Positions 22,950-32,759 are shown, numbered from the stretch's first letter. The stretch: 64,000 bases of DNA from Noviherbaspirillum pedocola (GCF_016632335.1 NZ_JAEPBG010000013.1:62001-126000); one strand, 5' to 3'. The notes: a model not told the origin generated them from the sequence alone. A program made the numbers and translations.

Positions 22950-25874
22950 TCAGGACTCCAGCTCATTGGCGCCTGGCACCCGGAGCGCATGCCAGCGCCC
23001 GCGCCAGCACAGGCGCAATGCAACACTGTCCCACCCGGGCATCAGATGCGACGCGGTGTTCTGCGCCGACGTCGGGCCTGCGTCACGGAAGCGCACGCCG
23101 AGCAGGCCAAAAACCAGGGCCTGCCAGGTCGCGCCCATGGCGCCGAGGTGCATGCCGAGCATGCTGTTGTTCATGGCATTGGACAGGTCGAGCCACAGGC
23201 TCTGCCGCCAGTAGCGCTGCGCATCCTCGGCCAGGCCGATGCGCGCGGCGATCGCTGCATGCACCGGCGGCGACAGGCTGCTGCCGTGATCGGTGAGGGG
23301 TTCGTAATACCGGTAGTTCGCCGCAACTTCCGCATCGGTGAAGGCATCGGGAAACAGCAGCGGCAGCATCAGCACATCGGCCTGCTTGATGAGCTTGACG
23401 CGGTTGATCCGGTCCCAGTCGAACAATCGGCTCAGCGGCGCCTTGAAGCGATCTTCACCCGGCAATGCGTAATCTTCCAGCGCAAAGAAGCCTTCGAACT
23501 GCTCGATCACGCCGGCCTCGTTCGGCGCGGGAACGTACAGCGATTGCGCGATGCCCTTCCAGTCTTCGGCTTCGGCCAGGTTGTCGCCGCGTTCCCGCGC
23601 CAGCCAGGCGGCCCGTTCCAGATTGAAGCGGGCCATCCAGTTGGTGTAGGCGTTGTCATTGACGCCGTAGTGATATTCATCCGGGCCGACCACGCCGCGG
23701 ATATGGCAATGCCGCGCGCCGCGGCTGATGCGGCTCTGCCAGAAACGCGCCGTCTCGTACAGGATCTCGGCCCCGGCGCCGGTGAGAAATTCCTCGTCCC
23801 CGGTGGCTTCCCAGTAGCGCCACACCGCGTACGCCACGTCGGCGGTGACATGGATCTGCTGCTCGCCGGTGAAGATCGGTATTTCCTTGCCGGAGCTTCT
23901 GAGCAGGATCGACTTCGGCGTGACATTGCGCCCGTTGTCGGTCGACTCCCAGGCATAACAGGCGCCGCGGCAGCCGAGCTCGACGGCGTGGCGGCGTGCG
24001 CCGTCCAGCGTGTGGTGGCGGTACAGCAGTAAGCTGCGCGCACGCGGCGGATCGACATGCAGATGAAACGGCAGCATGAAGATTTCCGTGTCCCAGAACA
24101 CATGGCCCTCGTAAGCGCGCCCGGTCAGCCCGCGTGCGCCGACCGAGGTGCGGCCATCGTCGCCCGCCGGCAGGCGCAGGTGATAACTGTGGAAGCGCAG
24201 CGCCTGCTCGACATCGGGATGGCCTGGCACGCGGATGTCGGCGCGTGTCCAGAACTCGGCCCACGCCTTCGTGTGCGACGCCAGCAGCATGTCGAAGTCG
24301 CATGTCGCCAGCGATTGCAGATGGCCCAGCGCAGCGGCCTTCGGATCTTCCGTGTCGCGGCTCGTGTACACCGCGATCAGCCGCTGCAGCGCATGTTCGC
24401 TGCGACGGCTTTGTGACGCGATGCAGATCTCGATCTCCGAAGCCCGGGTCCGGTAACGCACCCATTCCGCATCCGGCGCGGTGCCTCGCTCGACGAGCAC
24501 CAGGTGCGGATGATGCGCAGCCAGATCCGGCTCCTCCAGCGATGGCGATATCGACGGCGCCAAGGCATGGTTCTGCGGCGCGGCGACGATGTCCTGCAGC
24601 AGCAGATGGATATCGACAAGCGATGCGCAGCGGCGTGTGCGTATCAGGGTGCACCGGCCTTCCGGCGTTTCATGAACCACTTCCGCGTGCAGCACGCCCG
24701 CATGCAGATCCAGCACGCGTCGCAGATCGCGGCCGCTGCTGCTCAGGTCCAGAGCCGTATTTGCCAACGCCACACTGACGCGGAACGGAAAGGGAATCGG
24801 CACCAGCTCCGCATGCAGCAGCGCATCGCGATTCGGGCTCAGGAACTCGATCTCGGAATAGGGCAGGGCGTCCTGCTTGCGGTCATAGACCCCGGCGATG
24901 AACATGTCCGCCTGCGAGCCGGGCGCGGGACAATCAAAGGCCGCGCGCACGCCGAGATAGCCATTGCCGATCGAGAACAGGCTTTCCATCTGTCGCTCGC
25001 GGCCAGCGTCAAAGCCTTCCTGTTCGATGCGCCAGGCCCGAGCCTCGGCCTGCTGACGGAATGCTTCTTCCAGCGCGTTGATGCCGAATCCGTCGAGGTC
25101 GGGCAATATCAGGTCGGCGCCGGCGCGGCGCAATGCCTGCGCGTTGCCGCCGCGATCGATGCCTATCACCAGGCCGAAGCAGCCGCGGCGGCCGGCCGTC
25201 ACCCCGGCCGCCGCGTCTTCGATGATGACGCCGAGCGCTGGCGCGATGCCAAGCAAGTCTGCCGCGGCAAGAAACATGGCGGCATCCGGTTTGCCTGGCA
25301 GGCCAAGCTGGGCGAGGTCCATGCCATCCAGACAGGCATCGAACAGCCCGGCGATGCCGGCCGCATGCAGGATGGCACGGCCATGGCGGCTGGAGGTCAC
25401 CACGGCGGTCTTCATTGCGTGCTCGCGCATGGCTTTGATCAGCGCCAGCGTGGAGGAATAGGTTTCGATGCCGTGCTTGCGCAGCAGGCGCGTAAAGACC
25501 AGGTCCTTGCGCTGCGCGAGGCTTTCCTGTTCACCCGGCGCAGCAGTCATGCCGCGCGCCAGGAGAAAACTCCGTATCCCCTCTTCGCGCGGCTTGCCAT
25601 CGATGCAGGCCAGGTATTCCGCATGCTCGTCGAAGGGCGGCTGCGGCGTGCCTTCCCGAGTGTGGTCGCGCAGGAAGGCATCCAGCGTTTCCTTCCATGC
25701 CGCCGCATGCAGCCGGGCAGTGCGCGTGACCACGCCGTCCATGTCGAAGATGGCGGCTTTCGGTGCTGTGCCTGTGCTGTTCACGGCGTTGCCGTCTCCG
25801 CTGAACGCCGCTGACACCCGCTGTCTGCGGCCCTGATGCCCGTTGAAAACCGTTCCGGAATTGCTGGCATTCAT
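22950..25874 (-). CDS. Beta-phosphoglucomutase / GH65 disaccharide phosphorylase fusion
   Basis: 974 residues. The HAD domain (about 38-265) has the nucleophile motif FDMDGVVTRT, the AVVTSS motif II and the VIIEDAAAG motif III/IV, as in beta-phosphoglucomutase. The GH65 part (about 280-960) has the catalytic acid in VVGPDEYHYGVND and phosphate-binding-type residues in LIKQADVLMLPLL. GH65 enzymes phosphorolyse maltose, trehalose or kojibiose to beta-glucose-1-phosphate, which the mutase turns into glucose-6-phosphate; the fusion therefore channels one reaction into the next. The first 30 residues are low-complexity and could be dispensable. The disaccharide is not determinable. It is followed by the universal stress protein. 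Confidence 0.9.
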   Translation of the reverse strand: MNASNSGTVFNGHQGRRQRVSAAFSGDGNAVNSTGTAPKAAIFDMDGVVTRTARLHAAAWKETLDAFLRDHTREGTPQPPFDEHAEYLACIDGKPREEGIRSFLLARGMTAAPGEQESLAQRKDLVFTRLLRKHGIETYSSTLALIKAMREHAMKTAVVTSSRHGRAILHAAGIAGLFDACLDGMDLAQLGLPGKPDAAMFLAAADLLGIAPALGVIIEDAAAGVTAGRRGCFGLVIGIDRGGNAQALRRAGADLILPDLDGFGINALEEAFRQQAEARAWRIEQEGFDAGRERQMESLFSIGNGYLGVRAAFDCPAPGSQADMFIAGVYDRKQDALPYSEIEFLSPNRDALLHAELVPIPFPFRVSVALANTALDLSSSGRDLRRVLDLHAGVLHAEVVHETPEGRCTLIRTRRCASLVDIHLLLQDIVAAPQNHALAPSISPSLEEPDLAAHHPHLVLVERGTAPDAEWVRYRTRASEIEICIASQSRRSEHALQRLIAVYTSRDTEDPKAAALGHLQSLATCDFDMLLASHTKAWAEFWTRADIRVPGHPDVEQALRFHSYHLRLPAGDDGRTSVGARGLTGRAYEGHVFWDTEIFMLPFHLHVDPPRARSLLLYRHHTLDGARRHAVELGCRGACYAWESTDNGRNVTPKSILLRSSGKEIPIFTGEQQIHVTADVAYAVWRYWEATGDEEFLTGAGAEILYETARFWQSRISRGARHCHIRGVVGPDEYHYGVNDNAYTNWMARFNLERAAWLARERGDNLAEAEDWKGIAQSLYVPAPNEAGVIEQFEGFFALEDYALPGEDRFKAPLSRLFDWDRINRVKLIKQADVLMLPLLFPDAFTDAEVAANYRYYEPLTDHGSSLSPPVHAAIAARIGLAEDAQRYWRQSLWLDLSNAMNNSMLGMHLGAMGATWQALVFGLLGVRFRDAGPTSAQNTASHLMPGWDSVALRLCWRGRWHALRVPGANELES

Positions 25875-25957
25875 CGACCGGATTGCCTGATGAGCGCAAT
25901 GCGCAAAGGACAGGCCATGCCAGGAAGTTCATTTGGAGCGCATTAATTTTGAAACGA

Positions 25958-25971
25958 TTGGCGCATATCAA
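25958..25971. promoter_or_regulatory. FNR/Anr-like box between GH65 fusion and ALDH genes
   Basis: TTGGC-GCAT-ATCAA differs from the Anr-type TTGAC-N4-ATCAA in one position. It is centred about 90 bp before the GH65 fusion start codon (minus strand) and 190 bp before the aldehyde dehydrogenase. The nearby TTGAAACG...CGTTTTCAA inverted repeat (25949-25981) surrounds it. Low-oxygen control of the stress operon is plausible. Confidence 0.35.
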
Positions 25972-26152
25972 GCGTTTTCAATATTCCGCTGCGCGCGAAG
26001 TTGGCATTTCGTACAAGTTCAATTTCCAGTATCGACACAAACTGCTACGGCTATCCACCGGAGACGGATTTTCGGCCGGTGCGACGCGCAATGCTGATGT
26101 CCTGGCCCGGCGCGCGCAGCACAGCATGGCGCATCGCCCAAAGGAGAAATCG

Positions 26153-27583
26153 ATGGATGCAGCCCCCGGTCACCTCGACGATCTTGAACGGCTGTTCGAA
26201 GCGCAACGCGATGCCTCGCGTTGCGGCGAGCCGGCTTCCTGGGCGGTGCGCGCCGATCGCCTGCGTCGGCTGCGTGGCGTAATCGGCGCCAATCGCGCCG
26301 CTTACGCGCAAGCCATCAGCATGGATTTCGGCCAGCGTTCCCGCCATGAAACCGAGTTGCTGGAAGTGGCCCATGTGCTGGACGGTATTGACCATGCGCT
26401 CGCTCACGGCCAGCGCTGGATGCGCGCCGCGCCGCGCGCGGTCGGCTGGAAATTCTGGCCCGGACGGGCGGCGCTGCTGCCGCAGCCGCTGGGCGTGGCG
26501 GGCATCGTAACGCCATGGAATTACCCGCTCGATCTGTCACTGGGCCCCGCGACTTCCGCACTGGTCGCGGGAAACCGGACCATGATCAAGCTGTCCGAGC
26601 TGACGCCGCGCTTCGGCGCGCTGCTGGCCGAAAGCTGCGCGCGCGAATTCGATGCGAACGAGCTGTGCATCGTCAATGGCGATGTCGAAGTGGCGCGCCG
26701 CTTCTGCCGTCTCGCTTTTGATCACCTGCTGTTCACCGGTTCCACCGCGGTCGGCCGCGAGGTGATGCGCGCGGCAAGCGCAACGTTGACGCCGGTGACG
26801 CTCGAGCTGGGCGGCAAGTCGCCCGCCATCATCGGGCCCGGTATCACAAGCGATGCGGACTTCGAGCGCGCCGTGGCACGCCTGATCATCGGCAAGACTT
26901 TCAATGCCGGGCAGACCTGCATCGCGCCCGACCATGTCTATCTGCCGCGCGCGAAGCAGGATCGCTTCATTGCCAGTGCCAGGCGTGCGGTGCGGCGCTT
27001 CTATCCGGCGTTGCCTGACACGCCGGATTACACCAGCATCATTACCGACCAGCATTACGCGCGGCTCGGCGCTCTGGTGGATGAGGCGGTGTCGCAGGGC
27101 GCGACCGCGCATGCGCTGGCCGACGCGGCGCACGATGCAGCGCGGCGCCTGTTCATGCCTGTGGCGCTCACCGGGATGAACGAGGCGAGCCGGGTGCTGC
27201 GCGAGGAAATCTTCGGCCCGGTGCTGCCGGTGCTGCCCTTCGATGACCTGGACGAGGTCATCACGCGCATCAACAACGCGCCGCGGCCGCTGGCGCTGTA
27301 CCTGTTCGAACGGGATCGCCGCCGCATCGAGCGGGTGCTGGCGCGCACCGTGGCCGGCGGCGTCACGCTGAACGACACCTTCATGCATGTCGGCCCGCCG
27401 CAGCTGCCTTTCGGCGGCGTCGGAGCATCCGGCATGGGCGCCTACCACGGCAAGGCCGGCTTCGATGCCTTCAGCCACATGAAGCCGGTGTTTTCGCAGC
27501 GCCGCTTTCATCCGGTGTCCTGGCTGTATCCCCCCTACGGCGTGCGCGCCGAGCGCATCCTGCGCATGATTGCGCGCCGTTGA
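26153..27583 (+). CDS. Aldehyde dehydrogenase, coniferyl-aldehyde type
   Basis: 476 residues, the family's usual length. The NAD fold has TPWNYPLDLSLGP; the catalytic Glu lies in LELGGKSP, the catalytic Cys in FNAGQTC, and the ending GGVGASGMGAYHGKAGFDAFSH is characteristic of coniferyl aldehyde dehydrogenase (CalB-like) proteins. It oxidises an aldehyde to an acid with NAD(P). AAAGGAG precedes the chosen ATG. It converges with the wax-operon lipase (6-bp gap). Members also accept long-chain aldehydes, so a role in oxidising fatty aldehyde from the island is possible (inference). Confidence 0.85.
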   Translation: MDAAPGHLDDLERLFEAQRDASRCGEPASWAVRADRLRRLRGVIGANRAAYAQAISMDFGQRSRHETELLEVAHVLDGIDHALAHGQRWMRAAPRAVGWKFWPGRAALLPQPLGVAGIVTPWNYPLDLSLGPATSALVAGNRTMIKLSELTPRFGALLAESCAREFDANELCIVNGDVEVARRFCRLAFDHLLFTGSTAVGREVMRAASATLTPVTLELGGKSPAIIGPGITSDADFERAVARLIIGKTFNAGQTCIAPDHVYLPRAKQDRFIASARRAVRRFYPALPDTPDYTSIITDQHYARLGALVDEAVSQGATAHALADAAHDAARRLFMPVALTGMNEASRVLREEIFGPVLPVLPFDDLDEVITRINNAPRPLALYLFERDRRRIERVLARTVAGGVTLNDTFMHVGPPQLPFGGVGASGMGAYHGKAGFDAFSHMKPVFSQRRFHPVSWLYPPYGVRAERILRMIARR

Positions 27584-27589
27584 ACGGCG

Positions 27590-28981
27590 TCACGCGCGAG
27601 GCCGCGCCAGCCATGCGCGCAGACGGCGATAGACCTGGGCGCTGCTGAGCAGATCGAGATGGTGGCTGCGGTGCAGGATGTAGCAGTGCGCGTCGGGGAT
27701 ATCGAGCCGGCGCGCCGGATCGGCGTGACGTCCTAGCGCGCTGTCCACCGGCACCAGGCCATCGCCGAGCAGCCGGTCGCGCAAATCACCAACGCGCACG
27801 CCCAGGGTCGCCGCAATCGCATGGCAGCGCGCGTTCTCCGGCAGCGGCACCGGGTGGGCAAGATCGGTCTTTTGCCCGGTGCCTGCGTTCAGCGCGGCTT
27901 CGTCGAATACCGTGCCATGGCGCAGGTCGTTGATGCCGTCGCTGCGCAGGCTTGCCAGGCGGATGAAGGGTGCGGTCAGGCGGTTATGGCCGAGCACCGC
28001 GCCGAGCCAGTTGCCGCGCGCCAGCGGCGTGCCCTGGTGCGGCGTGCCGAGAAAGACGAGGCGGTCGACGCGGCTGATCCAGTCATGGCCGGCAAGCTCG
28101 GCATGGCGGCAGGCGCTGCGCAGCACCAGGCCGCCCATGCTGTAGCCGAGCAGGGTCAGCGTGCGCACCGGCGCGGGCCAGGCGCGCAGCAGCGTCTCGA
28201 GCATGACAGCCAGCGCGCGGCCGTTTTCCGAGACGTGCAGCCCGCTGTTGTAGCTGAGGTAAAGCGGTGTCAGGCCGAGATCGCGCTGCAGCGCCGCGCC
28301 GTGGTCATGCCGGTGCCTGTGCCATTGCAGCTCGCATTGGCACAGGCCGTGCGCCAGCAGCAGCAAGCGCTCGCCGGCCTGCCGCGCCTTGGCCTGCGGC
28401 GGTCTGCGCGCGAGCAGCGCCTGCAGCGCGTTGGTCTCGAGCGGCAGCGCGATGCCGCCCAAGGACAGGCCCATCTCGATCGCCAAGGGATTGTTGGTGG
28501 CGGCAAGCCTGTCGCCGAGCAGCCCATTGAGCGCCGCGAGCGCCGTGCGCCGCTGCGGCGTGGGCAGCGGCAAGGCGTCCTCTGGCGTAGCGGCATCGCG
28601 CGCGCGCTGCGGCAATGCCTTGCTGCCGCGCCGCGCCACGGCGATACAGGCGCGCACCCCGCGCCAGGCGAAGCCGGTGATGCCGGCCGGCGCCAGCGGC
28701 GGCAGCGTTTCGGCAACGGCGCCATGGACTTCCTCGGCGATGGCGATGGCGCCCTCGGTCGCATCCAGCAGCAGGCTGGTGACGCCATGCCAGTCCGTGA
28801 CATGAAAATGACGCTGCCCGTCGTCCGCCGCGGGAATGGCGGACGATGCTGTGGCGTCATCTTCGGGTTCCGCCTGTTCCACCTGCTGCGCCTGCGCTTG
28901 TTGCGCCGGCAGTCCGGATGCGCCCCTCGCTGCCTTGCCGCGATTGCGAGATGTGCGCGCCCGGCCCGACCCCGGTTTCAA
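27590..28981 (-). CDS. Lipase/esterase-like alpha/beta hydrolase, last gene of the wax operon
   Basis: 463 residues. The nucleophile elbow is LLGYSMGGLVLRS; the fold otherwise resembles PGAP1-like lipases (VDRLVFLGTPHQGTPLARG). The C-terminal His candidate is in HSHHLDLL-like (HRSHHLDL). A 50-residue Ala/Gln-rich N-terminus precedes the domain. The start is TTG overlapping the phasin's TGA stop (TTGA), so the two are translationally coupled; no ATG exists upstream of the domain. In this context it may hydrolyse wax ester or triacylglycerol (inference). Confidence 0.78.
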   Translation of the reverse strand: MKPGSGRARTSRNRGKAARGASGLPAQQAQAQQVEQAEPEDDATASSAIPAADDGQRHFHVTDWHGVTSLLLDATEGAIAIAEEVHGAVAETLPPLAPAGITGFAWRGVRACIAVARRGSKALPQRARDAATPEDALPLPTPQRRTALAALNGLLGDRLAATNNPLAIEMGLSLGGIALPLETNALQALLARRPPQAKARQAGERLLLLAHGLCQCELQWHRHRHDHGAALQRDLGLTPLYLSYNSGLHVSENGRALAVMLETLLRAWPAPVRTLTLLGYSMGGLVLRSACRHAELAGHDWISRVDRLVFLGTPHQGTPLARGNWLGAVLGHNRLTAPFIRLASLRSDGINDLRHGTVFDEAALNAGTGQKTDLAHPVPLPENARCHAIAATLGVRVGDLRDRLLGDGLVPVDSALGRHADPARRLDIPDAHCYILHRSHHLDLLSSAQVYRRLRAWLARPRA

Positions 28982-29511
28982 GCCCGGCTGGCGCTGCGCC
29001 GCGCGCTCGTCTTGTCGCCCGGCGCGGGCTTTGCCGCCGCACGCGCCGCAGCCGCCGGTTTCGGCTTGGCCGCCGGTTTGGCCGCGCTCTTGCGCGCGCC
29101 GGTCTTTCCCGATTCCAGCCGCATCACGGCCAAATGCAGTTCCTGGATCTGCCGGCTGAGCGCATGCACATCTTCCCGAGTCGGCATGCCGAGACCGCGC
29201 AGCGTGCGCGCCACGCGCTCTTCGAAGACCTTTTCCAGCTTCTCCAGCGAGCCCGATGCCTGCCGGTTCGCTTCCCCGGCCAGTTTCGACACCGCATCGG
29301 AAGCATCGGCGATGCGGCCGCCCGTCAGGCGCTGCAGCCGCGTCTGCAGCGCGCTGCCTTCCTGCACCAGGCGGGTGTACATGTCGCCGCCTTCCTGCTG
29401 CGCCTTCGCATAGGCGCCCAGTCCCGCCTGCCAGATCTGGCGCGCCGACTTCGTCACCGCATCAGCCAGCGCATGTTCGCGCTGCGCCGCCTTTTCCATT
29501 TCGCTGTCCAT
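28978..29511 (-). CDS. PhaF-like phasin (granule-associated protein)
   Basis: 177 residues. The N-terminal two-thirds is a phasin-type coiled coil (IWQAGLGAYAKAQQEG at about 30, then RIADASDAVSKLAGEANRQ and a leucine-heptad stretch). The C-terminal 45 residues are an Ala/Lys/Pro tail (KSAAKPAAKPKPAAAARAAA), the signature of PhaF, which binds polyester granules and DNA in Pseudomonas. Here it is co-transcribed with a wax-ester synthase rather than PHA genes, so it could coat wax or lipid bodies (inference). AAGGAG precedes the ATG. Confidence 0.85.
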   Translation of the reverse strand: MDSEMEKAAQREHALADAVTKSARQIWQAGLGAYAKAQQEGGDMYTRLVQEGSALQTRLQRLTGGRIADASDAVSKLAGEANRQASGSLEKLEKVFEERVARTLRGLGMPTREDVHALSRQIQELHLAVMRLESGKTGARKSAAKPAAKPKPAAAARAAAKPAPGDKTSARRSASRA

Positions 29512-29552
29512 GTCCGTGCTCCTTTTCTTCTTCACCCCGTCATACGCCGGGC

Positions 29553-31247
29553 TCATGCCGGTTCGCCCGTCCTGCGCGCAGGCGCGCCGTGCTGCTCGCG
29601 CACCAGGCGGCGCAGCACCTTGCCGACATTCGACTTCGGCAGCGGCTCCTGCTGGAATTCAATGAATCGCGGCACCTTGTACGCCGCCAGGTGCCGCCGG
29701 CAATGCTCGCGCAGCGTGCCTGCATCCAGCTCCGGATCGCGCCGCACCACGACCAGCTTCACCGCCTGCTCCGAGCGCTCGTCGCCGGCCGGTATCGCCG
29801 CCGCCTCGAGCACGCCCGGATGCATCGCCGCGACTTCCTCGACCTCGTTCGGAAACACCTTGAAGCCGGAAACGACGATCACATCCTTCTTGCGGTCCAC
29901 CAGCCGGAAATAGCCGTGTTCATCCATGCAGCCGATGTCGCCGGTGCGCAGCCAGCCGTCGGCGGTGAAGACTTTTTCCGTCTCGTCGGGACGATGCCAG
30001 TAGCCCTTCATCACCTGCGGTCCGTGCACGCAGATCTCGCCCTGCGCGCCCGGCGCCATCTCATGGCCATCGTCGTCCAGGATCGTGACTTCGGTCGAAG
30101 GCAGCGGCAGACCGATCGCACCGGTGTATTGCGTCGCGTCGAGGCGGTTCGCGCAGACGATGGGCGAAGTCTCGGTCAGGCCGTAGCCTTCGACCAGCGG
30201 CACGCCGAAGACCGCATGCCAGCGTTCGGCAACGGGTCGCTGCACCGCCATGCCGCCGGCGACGACCAGCTTCACATGACCGTGGTTGACCTGCGCGATG
30301 CCGGGCGCGCCGAGCAGCGCATTGAACAGCGTATTGACGCCGATCATCGCGGTAAATGGCGTATGCGCCAACCGTCGCACCAGGCGCGGCATGTCGCGCG
30401 GATCGGTGATCAATACGTTATGGGCGCCGATCCGGAAGAAGGCCAGCATGCAGGTCAGCGCGAAGATGTGATACAGCGGCAAGGGGATGACCGCGCATTC
30501 CTCGCCATCCTTCAACACGCCGTCTATCCATGCCAGCGTCTGCTGCAGGTTGGACACCAGATTGCCATGGGTAAGCATCGCGCCCTTCGGCGTGCCGGTG
30601 GTGCCGCCGGTGTACTGCAGGAATGCCAGATCGTCGCGCGCCAGTCGCGGCTCGCGCAGCGCGCTGGCGTTCGTGTGCAGCGCGTCGACGAAGCGCACCG
30701 CGCCGGCTATGTCCCAGTCGGGCACCAGGTGGCGCACATGCCTGACAAGAAGATTGGCGATCTGCGACTTCGGAAACGGCAGCAGGTCGCCGACGCGGGT
30801 GACGATCACATGCCGCACCATGGTGCGCGGCAGTGCTGCCTGCAGCGTGTGCGCGAAGTTTTCCAGCACCACGATGGCGCTGGCGCCGGCGTCGGCAAGC
30901 TGGCGCTCGAGTTCGCGGGCGGTGTACATCGGATTGATGTTGACCACCACGCACCCGGCGCGCAGCGCGCCGAACAGCGCCACCGGATACTGCAGCAGGT
31001 TCGGCAGCATCAGCGCAACCCGATCGCCGTCGGACAGGCCCGCAACCGTCTGCAGATGCGCGGCAAAGGCGCGCGACAGCGCATCGATGCGTGCAAAGCT
31101 CAGCGTCGCGCCTTCATTGCTGAATGCCGGCTTTGCACCGTGGCGCGCGCAGACGGCACGCTGCAGGGCGGGCAGCGTGTCGAAGGCATGCAGATCGGCT
31201 TCGGCGGGCACGCCGCTCGGATAGCTTTGCAGCCAGGTCTTTTCCAT
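29553..31247 (-). CDS. Long-chain fatty acid-CoA ligase (FadD-like)
   Basis: 564 residues. The adenylate-forming P-loop YTGGTTGTPKGAMLTHGN, the GYGLTETSP motif, the GWLRTGDIG hinge motif and the C-terminal VGKVLRR lysine region are all intact. The enzyme turns a fatty acid, ATP and CoA into acyl-CoA via an acyl-AMP. It is chosen to start at MEKTWLQSYPSG after GAGGAC; upstream M codons are not conserved. In the operon it supplies acyl-CoA both to the reductase and the WS/DGAT acyltransferase. Confidence 0.9.
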   Translation of the reverse strand: MEKTWLQSYPSGVPAEADLHAFDTLPALQRAVCARHGAKPAFSNEGATLSFARIDALSRAFAAHLQTVAGLSDGDRVALMLPNLLQYPVALFGALRAGCVVVNINPMYTARELERQLADAGASAIVVLENFAHTLQAALPRTMVRHVIVTRVGDLLPFPKSQIANLLVRHVRHLVPDWDIAGAVRFVDALHTNASALREPRLARDDLAFLQYTGGTTGTPKGAMLTHGNLVSNLQQTLAWIDGVLKDGEECAVIPLPLYHIFALTCMLAFFRIGAHNVLITDPRDMPRLVRRLAHTPFTAMIGVNTLFNALLGAPGIAQVNHGHVKLVVAGGMAVQRPVAERWHAVFGVPLVEGYGLTETSPIVCANRLDATQYTGAIGLPLPSTEVTILDDDGHEMAPGAQGEICVHGPQVMKGYWHRPDETEKVFTADGWLRTGDIGCMDEHGYFRLVDRKKDVIVVSGFKVFPNEVEEVAAMHPGVLEAAAIPAGDERSEQAVKLVVVRRDPELDAGTLREHCRRHLAAYKVPRFIEFQQEPLPKSNVGKVLRRLVREQHGAPARRTGEPA

Positions 31248-31324
31248 GGCCGTCCTCGCCGCGGTTATCGAAATCGGAATGGGGCAACGATGCGCCTCAC
31301 GCGCGGCGCGTTCCTTGACCTGCA

Positions 31325-32752
31325 TCACACCGGGGCCGGGGCCGCGGGCTTTTCGGCGAGCGGCCAGGGCGCGAGCAGGGCGTTGAGCAGCAGGATCTCG
31401 AACTCGTCGGTGAAAGCAGCCGCGAGGCTGCCCGGTTCATCGACCCGGTGCGCGTCGGCGACGATGCCGAAACTCACCTGACCCGCATAGCTGAACAGGC
31501 TGATGCCGGCGCCGATGTCGCCCGCCTGCGGCACCCAGAACAGCTGGCGCGCGATGCGCGCGCCCGCCAGCCAGCGCGGCGCATCCGGGCCATGCACATT
31601 GCTGATGACGATGCTGGCGTTTGCCGACAGCGCCTCGAGCATCTGCTCGCGGAAGAATTCCGGCGCCACGCCCATGGCGCTGAGTATGGCGACCGATACC
31701 TCGGCCTGGCCGGCGTCGCGCAGCGCGCGCATGCGCGTATGCGTTTCGCGCACCCGTTCGATCGGATCGGCGATCTCCAGCGGCAGTTCCAGGAACACCA
31801 TGCCAAAGCCGTTGCCGAGCTCGGCGGCCGAGGCATCAGTGCGCAGGTTCACCGGGATCAGCGCGCGCAGCTGCACGTCGGCAACCGTGTCGCCGCATGC
31901 GAGCAGCCAGGCGCGCAGCGCGCCGGCGACGCAGCCGAGCAGCACATCGTTGACGGTGCAGGCCAGCGCCTCGGCCAATGCCTTGACTTCGAACAGCGAT
32001 AGCGGCGGCGCCCATGCCAGCCGCTTGACGCCGCCGAGCGGCCCTTTCAGCCGCGTGGCGGAATCGGGCCGCATCGCGGCAATGACGCCGGCCTGTTCGA
32101 CATAGCCGGTCCATTGCTGCGCCCGGGCAAGCGCTTGCCATGGCGACAGCAGCAGCGCGGTGCCCGCGTCGAACGCGGCCATGCCGCCGCGCATCGCATC
32201 GGCCAGCGCCGCGCCGGGTGCGCCGAGCATGGTGGCCCAGGCCGGCCGCGACGGTTGCGCTTCGGCGCTCGTCTCGGAGGGTACATGCGCCGGGTTGGCA
32301 TCGGTCATGGCCGCCACCACATGCAGCAGCGCGAAGCCGTCGCCATAGCAATGATGGATGCGCAGCAGCAGGGCGCTGCCCGCGCCGTGGCCAGATTCGA
32401 TATCGAACAGGTGCAGCTGCCACATCGGCCGCGCGGCATCGAGGAGCGAAGCCATCAATTCGGCCGCCGCCGCTTCCAGCGCGCCCGGTCCTGCCGGCAA
32501 CACGACATGGCGCAAATGCCAGTCCAGATCGAAGGCATCGTCAGCTTCCCAATGCCAGCCGGTGAAGTCTTCGCGCACACGCTGGCGCAGCCGATGAAAA
32601 CGCAGCATGCGTTCCATGACGACATTGCGCAGCGCGCCGAAGGCTACGCGCTCGTCGAAGAGCAGCATGCCGCAGATGATCATGCGGTTGTTCGGCCGGT
32701 CCATGCGCAGCCAGGCGGCATCCAGCGCAGACAGGGAAGCGCGCTCGCTCAT
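31325..32752 (-). CDS. Wax ester synthase/diacylglycerol acyltransferase (WS/DGAT)
   Basis: 475 residues, in the usual range of about 450-480. The active-site motif HHxxxDG is present as HHCYGDG (133-139), in the segment LRIHHCYGDGFALLHV. The start motif MSERASLSALDAAWLRMD and the later SNVHGP stretch (bacterial WS/DGAT PGPxx-like region) support the call. The enzyme joins acyl-CoA to a fatty alcohol (wax ester) or diglyceride (TAG). It sits 7 bp after a fatty acyl reductase, which makes the alcohol, so wax ester formation is the natural inference. It ends 77 bp before fadD. Confidence 0.9.
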   Translation of the reverse strand: MSERASLSALDAAWLRMDRPNNRMIICGMLLFDERVAFGALRNVVMERMLRFHRLRQRVREDFTGWHWEADDAFDLDWHLRHVVLPAGPGALEAAAAELMASLLDAARPMWQLHLFDIESGHGAGSALLLRIHHCYGDGFALLHVVAAMTDANPAHVPSETSAEAQPSRPAWATMLGAPGAALADAMRGGMAAFDAGTALLLSPWQALARAQQWTGYVEQAGVIAAMRPDSATRLKGPLGGVKRLAWAPPLSLFEVKALAEALACTVNDVLLGCVAGALRAWLLACGDTVADVQLRALIPVNLRTDASAAELGNGFGMVFLELPLEIADPIERVRETHTRMRALRDAGQAEVSVAILSAMGVAPEFFREQMLEALSANASIVISNVHGPDAPRWLAGARIARQLFWVPQAGDIGAGISLFSYAGQVSFGIVADAHRVDEPGSLAAAFTDEFEILLLNALLAPWPLAEKPAAPAPV

Positions 32753-32759
32753 CGCCGCG

